Below the pieces are notes generated by a model, which worked only from the letters and a program-made list of their open reading frames with translations, ran no database searches and was not told the DNA's origin. Positions 36,528 through 47,645 of a DNA stretch of 64,000 bases are shown piece after piece. How positions within the stretch are numbered: the first letter of the stretch is position 1; each line of letters starts with the position of its first letter. The translations under genes and the position numbers were made by a program. Origin of the DNA: Polytrichum commune (taxonomy: Eukaryota; Streptophyta; Polytrichopsida; Polytrichales; Polytrichaceae); assembly GCA_950295325.1 (NCBI GenBank), contig OX485809.1, positions 27,094,001 through 27,158,000 on the forward strand. Direction: 5' to 3'.

Positions 36528-36866
36528 TTAGCCTTAGTAGCAACCAGCAGCTTGGCTGCAACCAGAACCCAGCTTAGCCTTAATAGCAACCAGCAGCTTG
36601 GCTGCAACCAGAACCCAGCTTAGCCTTAATAGCAACCAGTAGCTTGGCTGCAACCAGAACCCAGCTTAGCCGCAGTAGTCCAGCAGCTTGGCTGCAACCA
36701 GAACCCAACTTAGTCTGAGTAGCACCAGCAGCTTGGCTGCAACCAGAACCCAACTTAGCCTCAGTAGCACCAGCAGCTCGGCTGCAACCAGAACCCAGCT
36801 TAGCCTCAGTAGTCCAGCAGCTCGGCTGCAACTAGAACCCAGCTTAGCCGCAGTAGTCCAGCAACA
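36528..36866. repeat. 46-bp minisatellite, about seven copies
   Basis: Each unit contains AGCAGCTTGGCTGCAACCAG and ACCCAGCTTAGCC, with small length changes in later copies. Both strands are open in some frames only because of the repeat structure. Confidence 0.9.
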
Positions 36867-37422
36867 ACCTTAAGCTGCAATAGTCTAATCCACAGTTGTT
36901 AGTTAACCCCGCTAAGCCCCTAACTAACACCGCTAATTAACTTCACTAATTCGCTAAACATCCCTTCCTAATTCACACATTGTCCTAGCTCTAAGAGCTC
37001 AAGACTTCTAGAGAAGGGAGTTAACTATACTTAAGGGCTAATCCACAAACTAATTAGATTAGCAGTAATAAATGAAGAATGCAATGTGGGTAGTATGAAT
37101 TGGAGTGTATTGTGTGGTGTGCAACTTAAGTATTATTGAATACTTATGATTTAATGAAAGAAGGAGGAGGTGTGTGAGGCACCAACCTTTTATTGGAATG
37201 GGCCGGGTGTATGCTAGATTGTTTTGTGACTAGAAGTTAAGAGATCCGAACAATGAAGAAAAAATGAAGAATGCAATGCGGGTTGACATTATGAATATGA
37301 AATAATGGAGAGAAAGAATGAAACTTGCGCCGGATATCAAAAATAAAACCAACACACAACTTTTTTTAAAGCCGGAAAACAACAACAAACTGAGTTATAA
37401 TCTCCAAAACCAAAATGATAAA
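36867..37422. other. Intergenic, nothing recognised
   Basis: AT-rich sequence downstream of the minus-strand methyltransferase-like exons. Confidence 0.5.
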
Positions 37423-39612
37423 CTAATGGCTTGGAGAACATTCCCTATCACTCTCCTCACCTTCATTTGCTTCTAACAAGAAAAGATATCGTGTTCCACG
37501 CGAGAAATGACGAACGCGAGGAAGAGGTGGGGACTCCGCCTTCGCAAAGCAATCCGCCATTGCACTAGCATACGGGGGAAGCTCAAATGGCTTCGGAGGA
37601 CTTGAGAACATGTCTCGACGAATGACTGCGTCCTCCGCTGGCTCTCTAAACACCCAAGCAAAAGGATTAGAAACATGATGACACTGGAAAATGAGAACCT
37701 GAAATCAAGGCAAACATGGCAAAATATAGAAATCAAACTTACGCACAAAGGAATCCGAATGCCCTCTTGGTCATCTTTTGAGGAGGATCAAAGATAGATG
37801 TAGACGGTGCGGCAACTGAGCGAGATATACGCGCAGGCTGGGGATCGCGCATGGGGAGTAGGTGTCGCAACCCTTGCTAGCCCTCCTTGACCATCTTGCC
37901 AATTTTCGTTTCTAGCAAAGGTTACGAGCGCTAACCATTCGCATTCCGCCATGCTAATGGATAGCTCCTCTTACCCCGGACCAATAGTTCATAGGAGGGA
38001 ACCAACCCTCCTACTTTGCTTTCGGGACTCACCCCTTAATCGGTAAACCATTTCCCCAATGTGGACTTCCATCCATGGAAGTCCAATCCTATGTTGATCA
38101 TCGCGTTGCCGGAGCAACACTACAACAACCCGAACCATACTAGGCAACTATGGCCTCACAATAGGCCAAAGCCCATGGAGGCCTTGCCGTTCGGCCTCGG
38201 GTGGGTGAGGCCACACCACCTCACCCATATAAGCCTCTAGGACTTCACGCGGGGCCCCTACCCCACCGTCAACCAACCTCTTGTCTCCCTACCAAGAGTT
38301 GGGGCCAAGTGGACATTTTCCTTTAGCTGCTGGGCCTAGAACCCCCCAGCAGCTTCAGACCATCATAACTTCCTTGTATGATGTCTGATCATAACAACCA
38401 ACCACTCCATCCTCATCTACGCTTCACGTAGATGCCGATGGACTCCTCACTTGCTCCATTCGAGCAAGTCGTGAGGAAGTTATGCCTGTTTGAACCTTGG
38501 CAGTCCCGGGAATCCCTCCCAGGCACTGCTGTAGCAGGGCGCTGTCCCGGGACAGCGCCCCACTCAAATGGCCATAACTCCTAGCTCACACCTCCGATTG
38601 AGGTGTTCTTGAGCATTCTAGAATCACCACGCCATGAGCTACGCATAGCTCATGGCCTTGCCCTTGTGCCTCCTAGTCTTCGTGGGTGGGAGGCGTTCCC
38701 AACGCCCGGGGCCCTCACCCACACTAGGATCACTTGGGCCCTCTCACCAACGGCGCCACAAGTCCCGGGTGTCACTCCGGGGTCCCCCTTGTGCCCATGG
38801 TGTTTCGGGCACTCCTCATGGAGAGGTGCGCGACAGTAGGAGTGCATTGAAAATGACGGGGTCACTCTCAAGGGCCACAATATGCCGCTCAAGGGAGCGA
38901 CATGCTGTAATCGAACCACCTAAAGTAAAGAGAGGTAAAATGTTAGTATGGAAACTAATGAAGAAAAAATAACCGCAAAATCAAAGTAAGGATGATGCTG
39001 AAAGAGAATGCGTACCTACACCACATTGCCAGTCCATAATAACATCATTCTTGTCGGTGAGAATAGCAAAAATGATAAAGAAAAAAACATGATGCTTTTC
39101 GCGAGCACCTCTCCAGGGTATCCCATCACTACGCATCGCCTGACTCTTCTCATCGGTGAAAGCATTCAACCATCCATCTCGCTGGAAGTTGTAACCATAC
39201 TCTTGCATGGCCTCCTCACGCACTTTGAGAACGGAGTTAATACGAACAAGAACCTTGATGTTGAATTTCCGAGTCTGAAAAAAACAAAACGATTTCATAA
39301 GACTCGGAAGAAGTGAAATGAAAAGCAAAACAAAATCGGAGTAGGAGATGGAGAGTAGCTTACAACTCCAGAGGGGACCACAGGAGATTGGAGGTCCAAA
39401 TCATTCATACCGAACCAATCTTCGGCGACGTAGAAGTCGTACGTATATGCCCAATCGAAAAGAATCCTAGAAACACTGGCACTCGCACAATGGGCTAGGA
39501 CAAGGACACCATGATCATAGAGGTTAGATTTCGCAAATGCAAAAAGACACTCATAATATGATTCATGTAGCTTGTTCCAAGCAGGAACATCGGTGGAGAT
39601 GTTGGGCACCGG
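37423..39612 (-). pseudogene. N4/N6-type SAM methyltransferase-like gene, truncated and LTR-interrupted
   Basis: Minus-strand exons are 39612-39364, 39274-39016, 38919-38836 continuing at 37857-37743, and about 37698-37423. The second and third spell a methyltransferase motif I across a splice junction: GAREK, LTDKNDVIMDWQCGVG, then GSITACRSLERHIVALESD. This fits the D-x-x-x-G-x-G, AC...RH...E-x-D pattern of the bacterial N4/N6 DNA methylase fold. The first exon (HGVLVLAHCA, AEDWFGMNDLDL) would be an earlier strand of that fold. Damage: the 5' end stops exactly at the CACTA terminus (39613) with the frame still open, and a 973-bp solo LTR splits the third exon. The last junction has two possible readings: a phase-consistent one ending at 37473 and another ending at 37423 that needs a phase change. 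Substrate unknown; a non-DNA methyltransferase is possible. Confidence 0.6.
37863..38835 (+). mobile_element. Solo LTR (973 bp) inside the methyltransferase-like exon
   Basis: Begins TGTCGCAACC and ends GTGCGCGACA, giving short inverted ends TGTCGC/GCGACA with TG...CA termini. It is flanked by the 5-bp direct repeat GTAGG (37858-37862 and 38836-38840). No internal retroviral region is present. Removing it with one GTAGG restores an open exon. A second copy in the opposite orientation lies at 55377-56353. It contains the palindrome CTGTCCCGGGACAG. Confidence 0.88.
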
Positions 39613-39641
39613 CACTACAACAGATTGGGTATTTTGTGACT
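39613..39641 (+). repeat. CACTA left terminal inverted repeat
   Basis: 29 bases starting CACTACAACAGATTGGG and ending TTTGTGACT, an exact reverse complement of 55283-55311. Confidence 0.97.
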
Positions 39642-40431
39642 GAAATTTATGAGTGCCTTAAGTCATAAAATCCCAAAATATGACTGACGAGGCTCCGGAT
39701 GAGGATGACGCGCGCGGTGACTGGGTCTAGTCATTACCGACGAGTCGCTTCGGACATGAGTCATATGAATATATACGGTTGTGGAGGCGTATAAAAGGAC
39801 AGTTTCTACGATCCCCACTGCATGTGGGACATACCTTGACTAGCCTTGGACTCAGTGCCCTTTTTTGACCTGCCCGGGCAGAAAAAATACCAAACCGACG
39901 TGGAATGTGACTCCATGTGATCATGTTCTCTGCTGACGTGTAATATGACTTCCATGCGTCATAATTTTGCCGACGTGGCAGGCCACGTGGAATGTGACTG
40001 CTAGTTTTTTGACTGCTTGTAGTCATGTTTTTTGGGGCGTTAGTCACATTTTCTGCGGGGATGACATTGTTATATAACGTTCTGTAGTCATATTCTTAGT
40101 AACATGTTCTGCACAATGTGACATGATGGAGTGATATTCGCGTAGATGGAGAGTCACATTGCGTAATTCTTTGTGCGTTGTGATAACTGTATTGAGTTAG
40201 ATTCGTATTACTTGTAATTCTGATTGTCAGTCACATTTCGTGCCACATCCCAAGCAATGACGATATATTCAAGTTATGCGCTACATAACTGAGCCAAGTA
40301 AGAAATTGAGCACACAAATTGAGTACATAAATTTCAATAACTTAAACGACTTTATGTAGTCCATGTCTCCAAGCATATCCAAATGTGTTCATCTTTCCTA
40401 CATGACCCCTAAATGCGTAAACTACCGAAAT
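39642..40431. promoter_or_regulatory. Left sub-terminal repeat region
   Basis: No gene. Repeated TGACT-containing motifs (AATGTGACT, AATATGACT and their complements) occur at irregular spacing, with GC-rich phrases such as GACGTGGCAGGCCACGTGG. It resembles the sub-terminal transposase-binding regions of CACTA elements. It also holds the 3' end region of the minus-strand gene. Confidence 0.65.
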
Positions 40432-43400
40432 CTAAGTGGCTTGTTGAGGTTCCAGCGGGATAGCCTTCAGTGCTTCCACTGGCCACTTGGTGATGGACTT
40501 CAGTGCATCGCCCAGACGCAACATCGGAGGATCGTCGTCGTTGTTGCCCTCGTACAACAACACGGACTCTGCTCCCGGCTCGATCGAGGACACGCTAACT
40601 GATACGTTGCCCTCCTCAATGAGGCGCTCGTGGAGTGAGCCTCCTGCAAGGCTCACGATGATGCCTTGCGCCACTACGTTCGCCTTGGCCTTGTTCTCCT
40701 CGTCCTGGTCAAACAATGCGACATTGGACCCCGTGGCCAACGGCAAGGGTGCGTCCTCCACCATCGCATTAGCCGTCTCCGACAATACGGCGGTGACCTC
40801 TTCTGCTTGTGTCTGCAGCAGAAAAAGTAATTATCAACAATCAAAACAATCCGCGTGGAGTTACTGGAGCTTCAATACTCAATATATGACCTCACACTAG
40901 GCCATGATTGCATAATATGATAGGATATACTCATATACCGTACCGCAGTCATCATATATGACAACAATGAGTAATATAATTGCGACCTATAACTGAACAT
41001 AGTCATATGACTGGACATAGTCATATAACCCATGACTAGCCATATTCATGTGACTGAACATAGTCATATTGCCTATGACTGACCATAGTCATATGACTGG
41101 ACATAGTCATATGACTGGACATAGTCATATTAGAATGAGCACAAAAAGTAACACATTCGCCTAAGGTCCTCATATTGCTTCGTGGAGTGACATACCTATG
41201 CGGACATGTGTTATCAGCATTTTCCTTGTTTGCGATTGGAGTTAGAACCAAATAGAAACAAAAAATATCCAAGAGCAGCTTACCTGTGTCGATGAACCTA
41301 CCAGGTTCGCAGGTACCGACGCTAGATGGACCTCCTTAGTCAGATACGCCAAACAATATTCAATGTCGGATTGCTTGCGGGCCAATCCTTCGAATGGCCC
41401 GCAGATTCTACCCAGGAAGTCATCGTTGGGGTTTAGGGGATCCCAGCGCGGAAAGTTTAGGACATTTGAGGGGGGGGAACGCGCCGTCGCCGTTGTATCC
41501 CAATCGATTTGGAGACACCGTGTTGAGCCGTGCGTGGGGTCCGGAATCATATCAAATAGATTGCGGAGGTCTCTTATTGGGTTCTGGAGGGGGTAAGTCC
41601 TCCCCCACAGAAAGCTCCATTGAGCTGTCGTTCCCGATGCAAGAAATGCGCCTACAACCTCTAGTACGTTCTGCTCTACGGGGGACCATATCCCGACATC
41701 AAAATTAGAGAACAACATCGACAAAAACTTGTCGCAGTCGGTCCTTTTTTTTATTTTTACATTCAGGTCCTTTGCGTGGTGGATGACTAGATCCGGGCCC
41801 CACTCTCTCCTATCGTGCAGAGGTCTGATATCGCAAAGAAGTCCTACAACATTCAACACTATAATTTTCCTACGCCCGGAATCCGACACTCTTACCGAGG
41901 GGACCTTCGGGTGTAACGGCTGAATCTTCGGAGCATTGCCAGCCTTCTTCTTCTTCTGTGGACTGCCTCCTTTATGTGCCCGTTTTGCCGGCCTCTTTGT
42001 CGCAGGCGCCTCATGGTCCTCGTCCTCCTGCAAGTCCATGGGTTGATCTTCACTCGCTCCAACCGTCATAACCTGGGAGGCCACGACCCATAACACTCTA
42101 GCGTTAGAGTATGACTCGGCCCTGTCATACACGACTGCTTGTGATAACCTCATGTCATGTTATATGACTGCCACTTGTCATGTTTATGACTGCATTGAGT
42201 CATATACTATGACCGCCTATAGGCATATAACATGACTGCCTAGAGTCATGTGATATGACTGCCTTCAGTCATATCATGTAACATAATCATATGACTGTCC
42301 AATGTTGAGGCCACATCAAAGACACAAAGCTTACACGTAAGGATAACTATCGGACAAGTATAATGTGCATATGACATGAATGCCAACCTCTTTATGTCGA
42401 GCCATTGCACGCCGGGTAGGCCGTGCATCGTGTTCCGCCAATAGCTTCTCCGCTTCGCCCTTCCTCTTCTTGGCTATGGGTTTCTTCTTTTCAATGATGG
42501 GTTGGCAACCCATATCTGCTAGGGTGTTACGCAGGGGCTCCGATGCCGCGGTCGACCCAGTATGCCCGGATTCCGCCGACCTCCCAGTTGCCTGCATGTT
42601 CTAATGATCCACATGAGGCGTGTATTAGTGAACGATCCTAATGCAAGACATACAACATTGCTGAAGCAAAGGTGTTCCATACATGTATTCGACTGGAGTA
42701 CTAGAGGATATACAGACGCAATCTTTTCGGCGGTTACTTGGATCACGTCGACTCCTGCTTCCGCCGTGGCTGGCGGTTCCATGTCCGTGGCCGTCGTTCG
42801 CTTCTGCACCTCCAGCAGAAGCTGCTTCATCATAGCCTTCACATCTTCCATCTCCCCCTTCATGCTATCCTGGAAGTCGTGCAGCTCTGTCCGCGTAACA
42901 AAGAGGGCTCTATCTCCCGCTCTTGCATTTGGGAGTGGCCCTCTGGATGACGATGACCGGCCCCGTCCTGATTTCCCGGGTGTCGCTAGCTCGGTTTCCA
43001 CCTCCAGCTGCGTGGGGGGCCGCTCTAAATCTGCGGCCTGTGAAAGGAGCAACTGTGGATCCATGAAAAATACGTAAACATACTAAATATGACTATGGAA
43101 AGTCATATTACTTAGAATATGACTAGCTGAAGTCATATTACTTAGAATATGACTAGCTGAAGTCATATTACTTAGAATATGACTAGCTGAAGTCATATTA
43201 CTTAGAATATGACTAGCTGAAGTCATATTACTTAGAATATGACTAGCTGAAGTCATATTACTTAGAATATGACTAGCTGAAGTCATATTACTTAGAATAT
43301 GACTAGCTGAAGTCATATTACTTAGAATATGACTAGCTGAAGTCATATTACTCAACGTATGGCTAGGTGAAGTCATATGACTCACAATATGACTAGGTGA

Positions 43401-46202
43401 AGTCATATGTCTCTAAATATGACTATGTGAAGTCATATTCAGGCAGCGTGTGACTATCTATGGTCATACGACTTCCGGTGTGACTATGTAAAGTGATATC
43501 ATTCATTATATGACTGAATTATATGACTGCAGGTTGTCACATATTTATGTTTGAATGACTTGCACACAAAATCACTTACCAGTCTAGAGCGCACCTCCCC
43601 TTCGGACCTTCCAGAATACGACAAGGTCTGCACGGTCTGCCGTGCGGCTTTCATGCGCGTGGCTTCCGCGATTTTGTCCGTCCGGGCAATTAACCTCTTG
43701 AAGTTGTCAACGTGCGCCTTCTTCACATACGGTGGGAGCGGGCCACAACTCTCTATGAGTTTCTTCATGTTCGACCTGCGAGTGCGCATCTGCTGCCGCA
43801 AAATCTGGAAAAAAATAGCTTCAGGCACGTCTCCGAGTCCACCACGGTACTCGAACTGTGCGGCCATCTTGTCTTTAATTGCCAACAACAAAGGCCGTGG
43901 GTGTGCCCTGAAGTTGTCGATGCTCCAGTCGAGGTCGCGAGAGTACCCGCGTAGTCGCGTCAGCCAGTCAGGCCTGTGTATCCATGTCGGGCACCCGGCC
44001 TCGTCGACCTCGACCCACAAACGCTGACCACCACTGGAACTGTGCAGCTCGTCACTCTTCGTCAAGGACCGCCTAAGGTTCTTCAACTTCGACTGTCGAA
44101 GCCGCGCGCTTCCGTCGCCGCCTTCAACCTCTGCCGTCCGGCCAAGGCAACGCACCTTCTCCCGAAGTTCCGTCGGATCGGCTCCTTTTTGAGCCATACG
44201 CCGCAAAATGCTTACTTCCCGGAGCTCCAGCTCGTCAAGGAGCTCGTTACGATGCCCTACGCCTATGTCTACCTCCTCGCTGTCCGCCGATGCTTCGTCG
44301 GCGTCCATCTCACAAGCCCGGAGAGTATCTTGCATGTCTTGGGACAGCAGGATATCCTCCTCCTCGACCGCCTTGCCCTTCTTTCCGCTAGATTGCAACG
44401 GCCATGACCTGGGTTCATTTGCATTACCCTACACACCCAGTTGTACAGTATGCTATATGAAACCGTGGAGTCACCCTACATGACTGTAGTAAGTTACATG
44501 ATTGCATCGAGTCACACTACATGGCCGAGTGGAAGGATATTATTGTATAATATGACTGGACAAAGTCATATGACTACCTATAGTCATATTACATGACTGC
44601 ACTAAGTATCATGTTCGGGGTCAGATTATGACCTCCTGGAGTGATATGCATATACGGACATATGTTATCAACATTTTTTCTATATGTGTTTGGAATGAGA
44701 CCCAAGTAACGCGAACGACTAAATGCGTTTCCAAGTGCAAGAAACTACGGAGATTTATGTTTTTACCTTCCGCCTCCTTGGTCTGGGCCGCTCGTCCTCG
44801 GAAGTCTCCTCTTCGTCCTCTTCGTCCTCGTCATCATCGAGGTCCGTTTCAGGAAGTTGTTTTTTTCCTTTCGCTCTAGTGGTCACACCCCAGCCACCAC
44901 CCTGCTCTACAGATGGGCCCGGCTCTCCCACAGGCATGCCACGGCTGCTCTCAAAAACACGCGCAACCTCATTCGAAGTCATTTCCAAAACCGGCAATGT
45001 AATTGCCGGGAAACTAGCAATTGTGCGAAAAACTTCCACTTGCATGCCATCAGGCAGATTAGCTATTTTTGTTATCAAATTGACAAGTACATTGTTCATT
45101 TCGGCATTTTTGGTGGAAGTCGTGGGAACCACACTGTTCAGTACGAGCGTGAGTTATTAGACGGACATTACATCCCACAAAAATTGTAAGGTAAACGACT
45201 GCCAATGTTGAAACATGACTCAAATGAGTCATGTGGTCTCCACATTTTTTTGACTGGGAGGAGTCATAATCATGAAATTGTTCACAACATGGATTGAGGA
45301 TGGTTGAAAATAAAAATTGAAATTGAATGTTATGAATCTATTGCAGAGTTGACAACACATACACATTGTCAACACATACACAACACATACACCACACATA
45401 CACATACACATACACAACACATACACGTACACATACACATACACAACACATAAAATTGAGTTTGAACCTTTGTGAATTCATCTTACGAAAGGAATATGTA
45501 ACAAACACATACACGTGCTCTAGCTAGTAATAATTGAGTTCCAATGATTCAAACTTTCATTATCATCACGGGCACCAACCAATCATGCATGTGGGCAGCT
45601 TAGTTAGCCCTCACTACATTGTTACTCAATATGACACCCGAAATATTTAGCCTATGCATTATGGTTTCAATTCCCTTTCAAATTTGGTAACTCTGGACTG
45701 TTGGGTAGTATGGAATTATTCATTCATTATGTGATGTCAAACAAAAACATTGTTCATACACATGATCATAAATGCACGATCATAGACAACCAATAGAAGC
45801 CACATATGATGCACAACAACATGGATGTTCGAAGAAGTTACAATATGTTTAGGACTGGGAAGACTCACACTCACAAAAATGTGACTGGACTGTGTCATAC
45901 AGACCTTAAAGTATGACTACAGGGAGTCATAATACTATGAACTATGACTGCAAACAATCATGTCTTCAGCAAGTTGTATGCAATTTATGACTACAAAGAT
46001 TCATAAAAGTTTCAAACTTCATAAGCAAAGCTAGCGGTAGCAGGTCCGTTGTATTAGGGTTTGGGGTTACATACCCGGGGTCCTCAGGCCTCTTGAAATG
46101 AGAGGTCCCAATTGGTGTCAGACCGAGTTCCCTCAGCTTCTGGTTGTTGGCCTCGATGTTTTTCTTCCGTATCCTCTCATACTCCGGAATTTCTTCCTCC
46201 AT
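40432..46202 (-). CDS. TnpA-like accessory protein fused to a degenerate FCP1/NIF-like domain
   Basis: Seven exons read from 46202 down: 46202-46075, 45133-44767, 44428-43580, 43037-42714, 42591-42388, 42072-41284 and 40812-40432. Every junction is GT-AG and phase-consistent, giving 1,013 aa without a stop. Residues 1-43 hold EYERIRKKNIEANNQKLREL. Residues 43-165 end in an acidic DDDEDEEDEEE tract and a basic RPRPRRRK. Residues 166-448 have a Transposase_24 (Ptta/En/Spm) feel (WVEVDEAG, PDWLTRLRGYSRDLDW, IAEATRMKAAR, SYSGRSEGEVR). Residues 449-556 are probably coiled coil. From about 692 to 880 is an FCP1/NIF-like fold (KIIVLNVVGLLCDI, DKFLSMLFSNFDVGIWSP, LNFPRWDPLNPNDDFL). The DxD nucleophile site reads NVV, and the DDSP motif is replaced by DWDTTA. 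So phosphatase activity is not expected. The C-terminal exon is short and acidic. Intact exons argue for selection or recent activity. The exon set is my own reading by splice consensus. Confidence 0.72.
43083..43430. repeat. 30-bp tandem array of paired ATATGACT/AGTCATAT sites
   Basis: About eleven units of ATATGACTAGCTGAAGTCAT plus ATTACTTAGA lie in intron 3 of the minus-strand gene. Each unit carries the motif ATATGACT facing its complement AGTCATAT across a 6-base spacer. The central units look identical and the outer ones diverge. The motif is the one repeated through the whole CACTA element. Confidence 0.95.
45345..45452. repeat. (ACACATAC)n simple repeat
   Basis: Irregular ACACATACAC / CACAACACATA run in the first intron of the minus-strand gene. 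Confidence 0.85.
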
Positions 46203-47214
46203 GATTCTGCAAAACCATAATCCACATTAGTGTTCACTAGAATACAAACAGGTTGTATACATTTTTTATGTTTGTTTTGTATTCCCTACCAGTCCTCATC
46301 GATGTTTTGTGGATGCTACAGGTTAGCGGATAAGGGATTGAACAACCAGCTCCTACTCAACAAATGCCAAGGGAGTTGCGAATATAGGTGAGGTCAACTT
46401 TCTCCACAGGTATTCGATTGTGTGTGCGGGGTTTTAGCATGATATTTAGGTGTTTGACTAAGATAAGTGACCGGATTAGAATAACTTTCATTCGTGACAT
46501 GTAGAATAATACATAGAGACCCGATTTTGTGTCCGAAATAGGGTTCATCATTTTTCAATTTAGATGTCGTCTTTCAAAGCACAAGTTTTGAAGTTTTTGA
46601 AGTATTATGAAATATTTAAACTAAAATTACTCTCCTTGGAGATGAGAGAGTGCACAACCTTGGAGGGTGAGTGGAAGTGGTGGAGAGAGGGAAAACCCTG
46701 AAAAGTTTAGGAGAGAGGTCTGCCTCTGAAAACCCTGCTGCCACGTTACCTCCCGAAATAAATTCAAATGTGGTGCCGAGGTGCACCCACCACCGAAGTC
46801 GGGGGGTGGAGGAAGCTGCACCCACCAGCCAGCAGCTCCGACACCGAATCTGGTGTCGATTTAAACTCAGAAATGGCCAATGTATACCTGTCTCCCGAAA
46901 CCCACCTGCTGCCGCAAAATCCACTCCCTCTCTCGAAACCCACTCCCTCTCGGCACCCACCACCCACCACCCACCACCCACCACCCACCACCCACCACCT
47001 CACCCAACACAACTCTCACAAAACCCTATCACCCACCACCTCACCTGAATGAGCCAAATGTATCGAGGCTGCGGAGATTTCGAGGCAGGTGCCGAATCCT
47101 TCGAGTCTGCCACCCTAAACCACATCAAATTTCGCGATCCCTAAACCATGTCTTCGACACTGAATCTGCCTCTCACCTGAATCAGCTATAAATTAAATCT
47201 GAATCCTCAAAGTT

Positions 47215-47645
47215 GTGACAGATGAGGGAGGAGGAGAGCGAGGGGATGGAGGGTGGGGGAGGGAGGGAGGGCGGGGGAGGAGGAGAGCGAGGGATGGAGG
47301 GCGGGGGAGGGTAGGAGGCACGAGTGAGGGACTGCGGCCGAGGGAGCGCGTGCGGGGGAGGGGACGAGGAGGGCGAGGCAGGGACAGGGAGGGGGGGAGG
47401 GACAGAGAGAGAGGGAGGGAGGGAGAGAGAGAGAGAGAGAGGGGGAGGGGGAGGGAGGGAGGGAGAGAGAGGGAGGGAGAGAGAGAGAGAGAGAGAGGGG
47501 GAGGGACAGAGAGAGAGGGAGGGAGGGAGAGAGAGAGAGAGAGAGAGGGGGAGGGGGAGGGAGGGAGGGAGAGAGAGGGAGGGAGAGAGAGAGAGAGAGA
47601 GAGGGGGAGGGGGAGGGGGAGGGAGGGAGGGAGAGAGAGAGGTAA
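47215..47645. repeat. GA-rich simple repeat tract
   Basis: Over 400 bases almost wholly of G and A on the plus strand: GGGAGG, GAGAGA and AGGGAGGG blocks with a larger partial duplication (about 47400-47510 and 47510-47640). The long open frames here are composed of Arg, Gly and Glu, or Pro, Ser and Leu on the other strand. They are repeat artefacts. Confidence 0.95.

Noticed and set aside
36580-36873. Repeat proteins on both strands
   Set aside because: Artefacts of the 46-bp minisatellite.
38603-38972. Open frames with Gly/Pro-rich products near 38.6-39.0 kb and their mirror at 55.3-55.6 kb
   Set aside because: They lie mostly in the solo LTR sequences; no conserved product.
43083-43406. 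107-codon minus-strand frame of MTSASHILSN repeats, or a CRISPR-like array
   Set aside because: Direct 30-bp tandem units with no spacers, lying in an intron; a minisatellite in a eukaryotic transposon.
41363-44483. Plus-strand frames of 70-171 codons
   Set aside because: Antisense shadows of the seven-exon minus-strand gene, whose frames join across introns while these do not.
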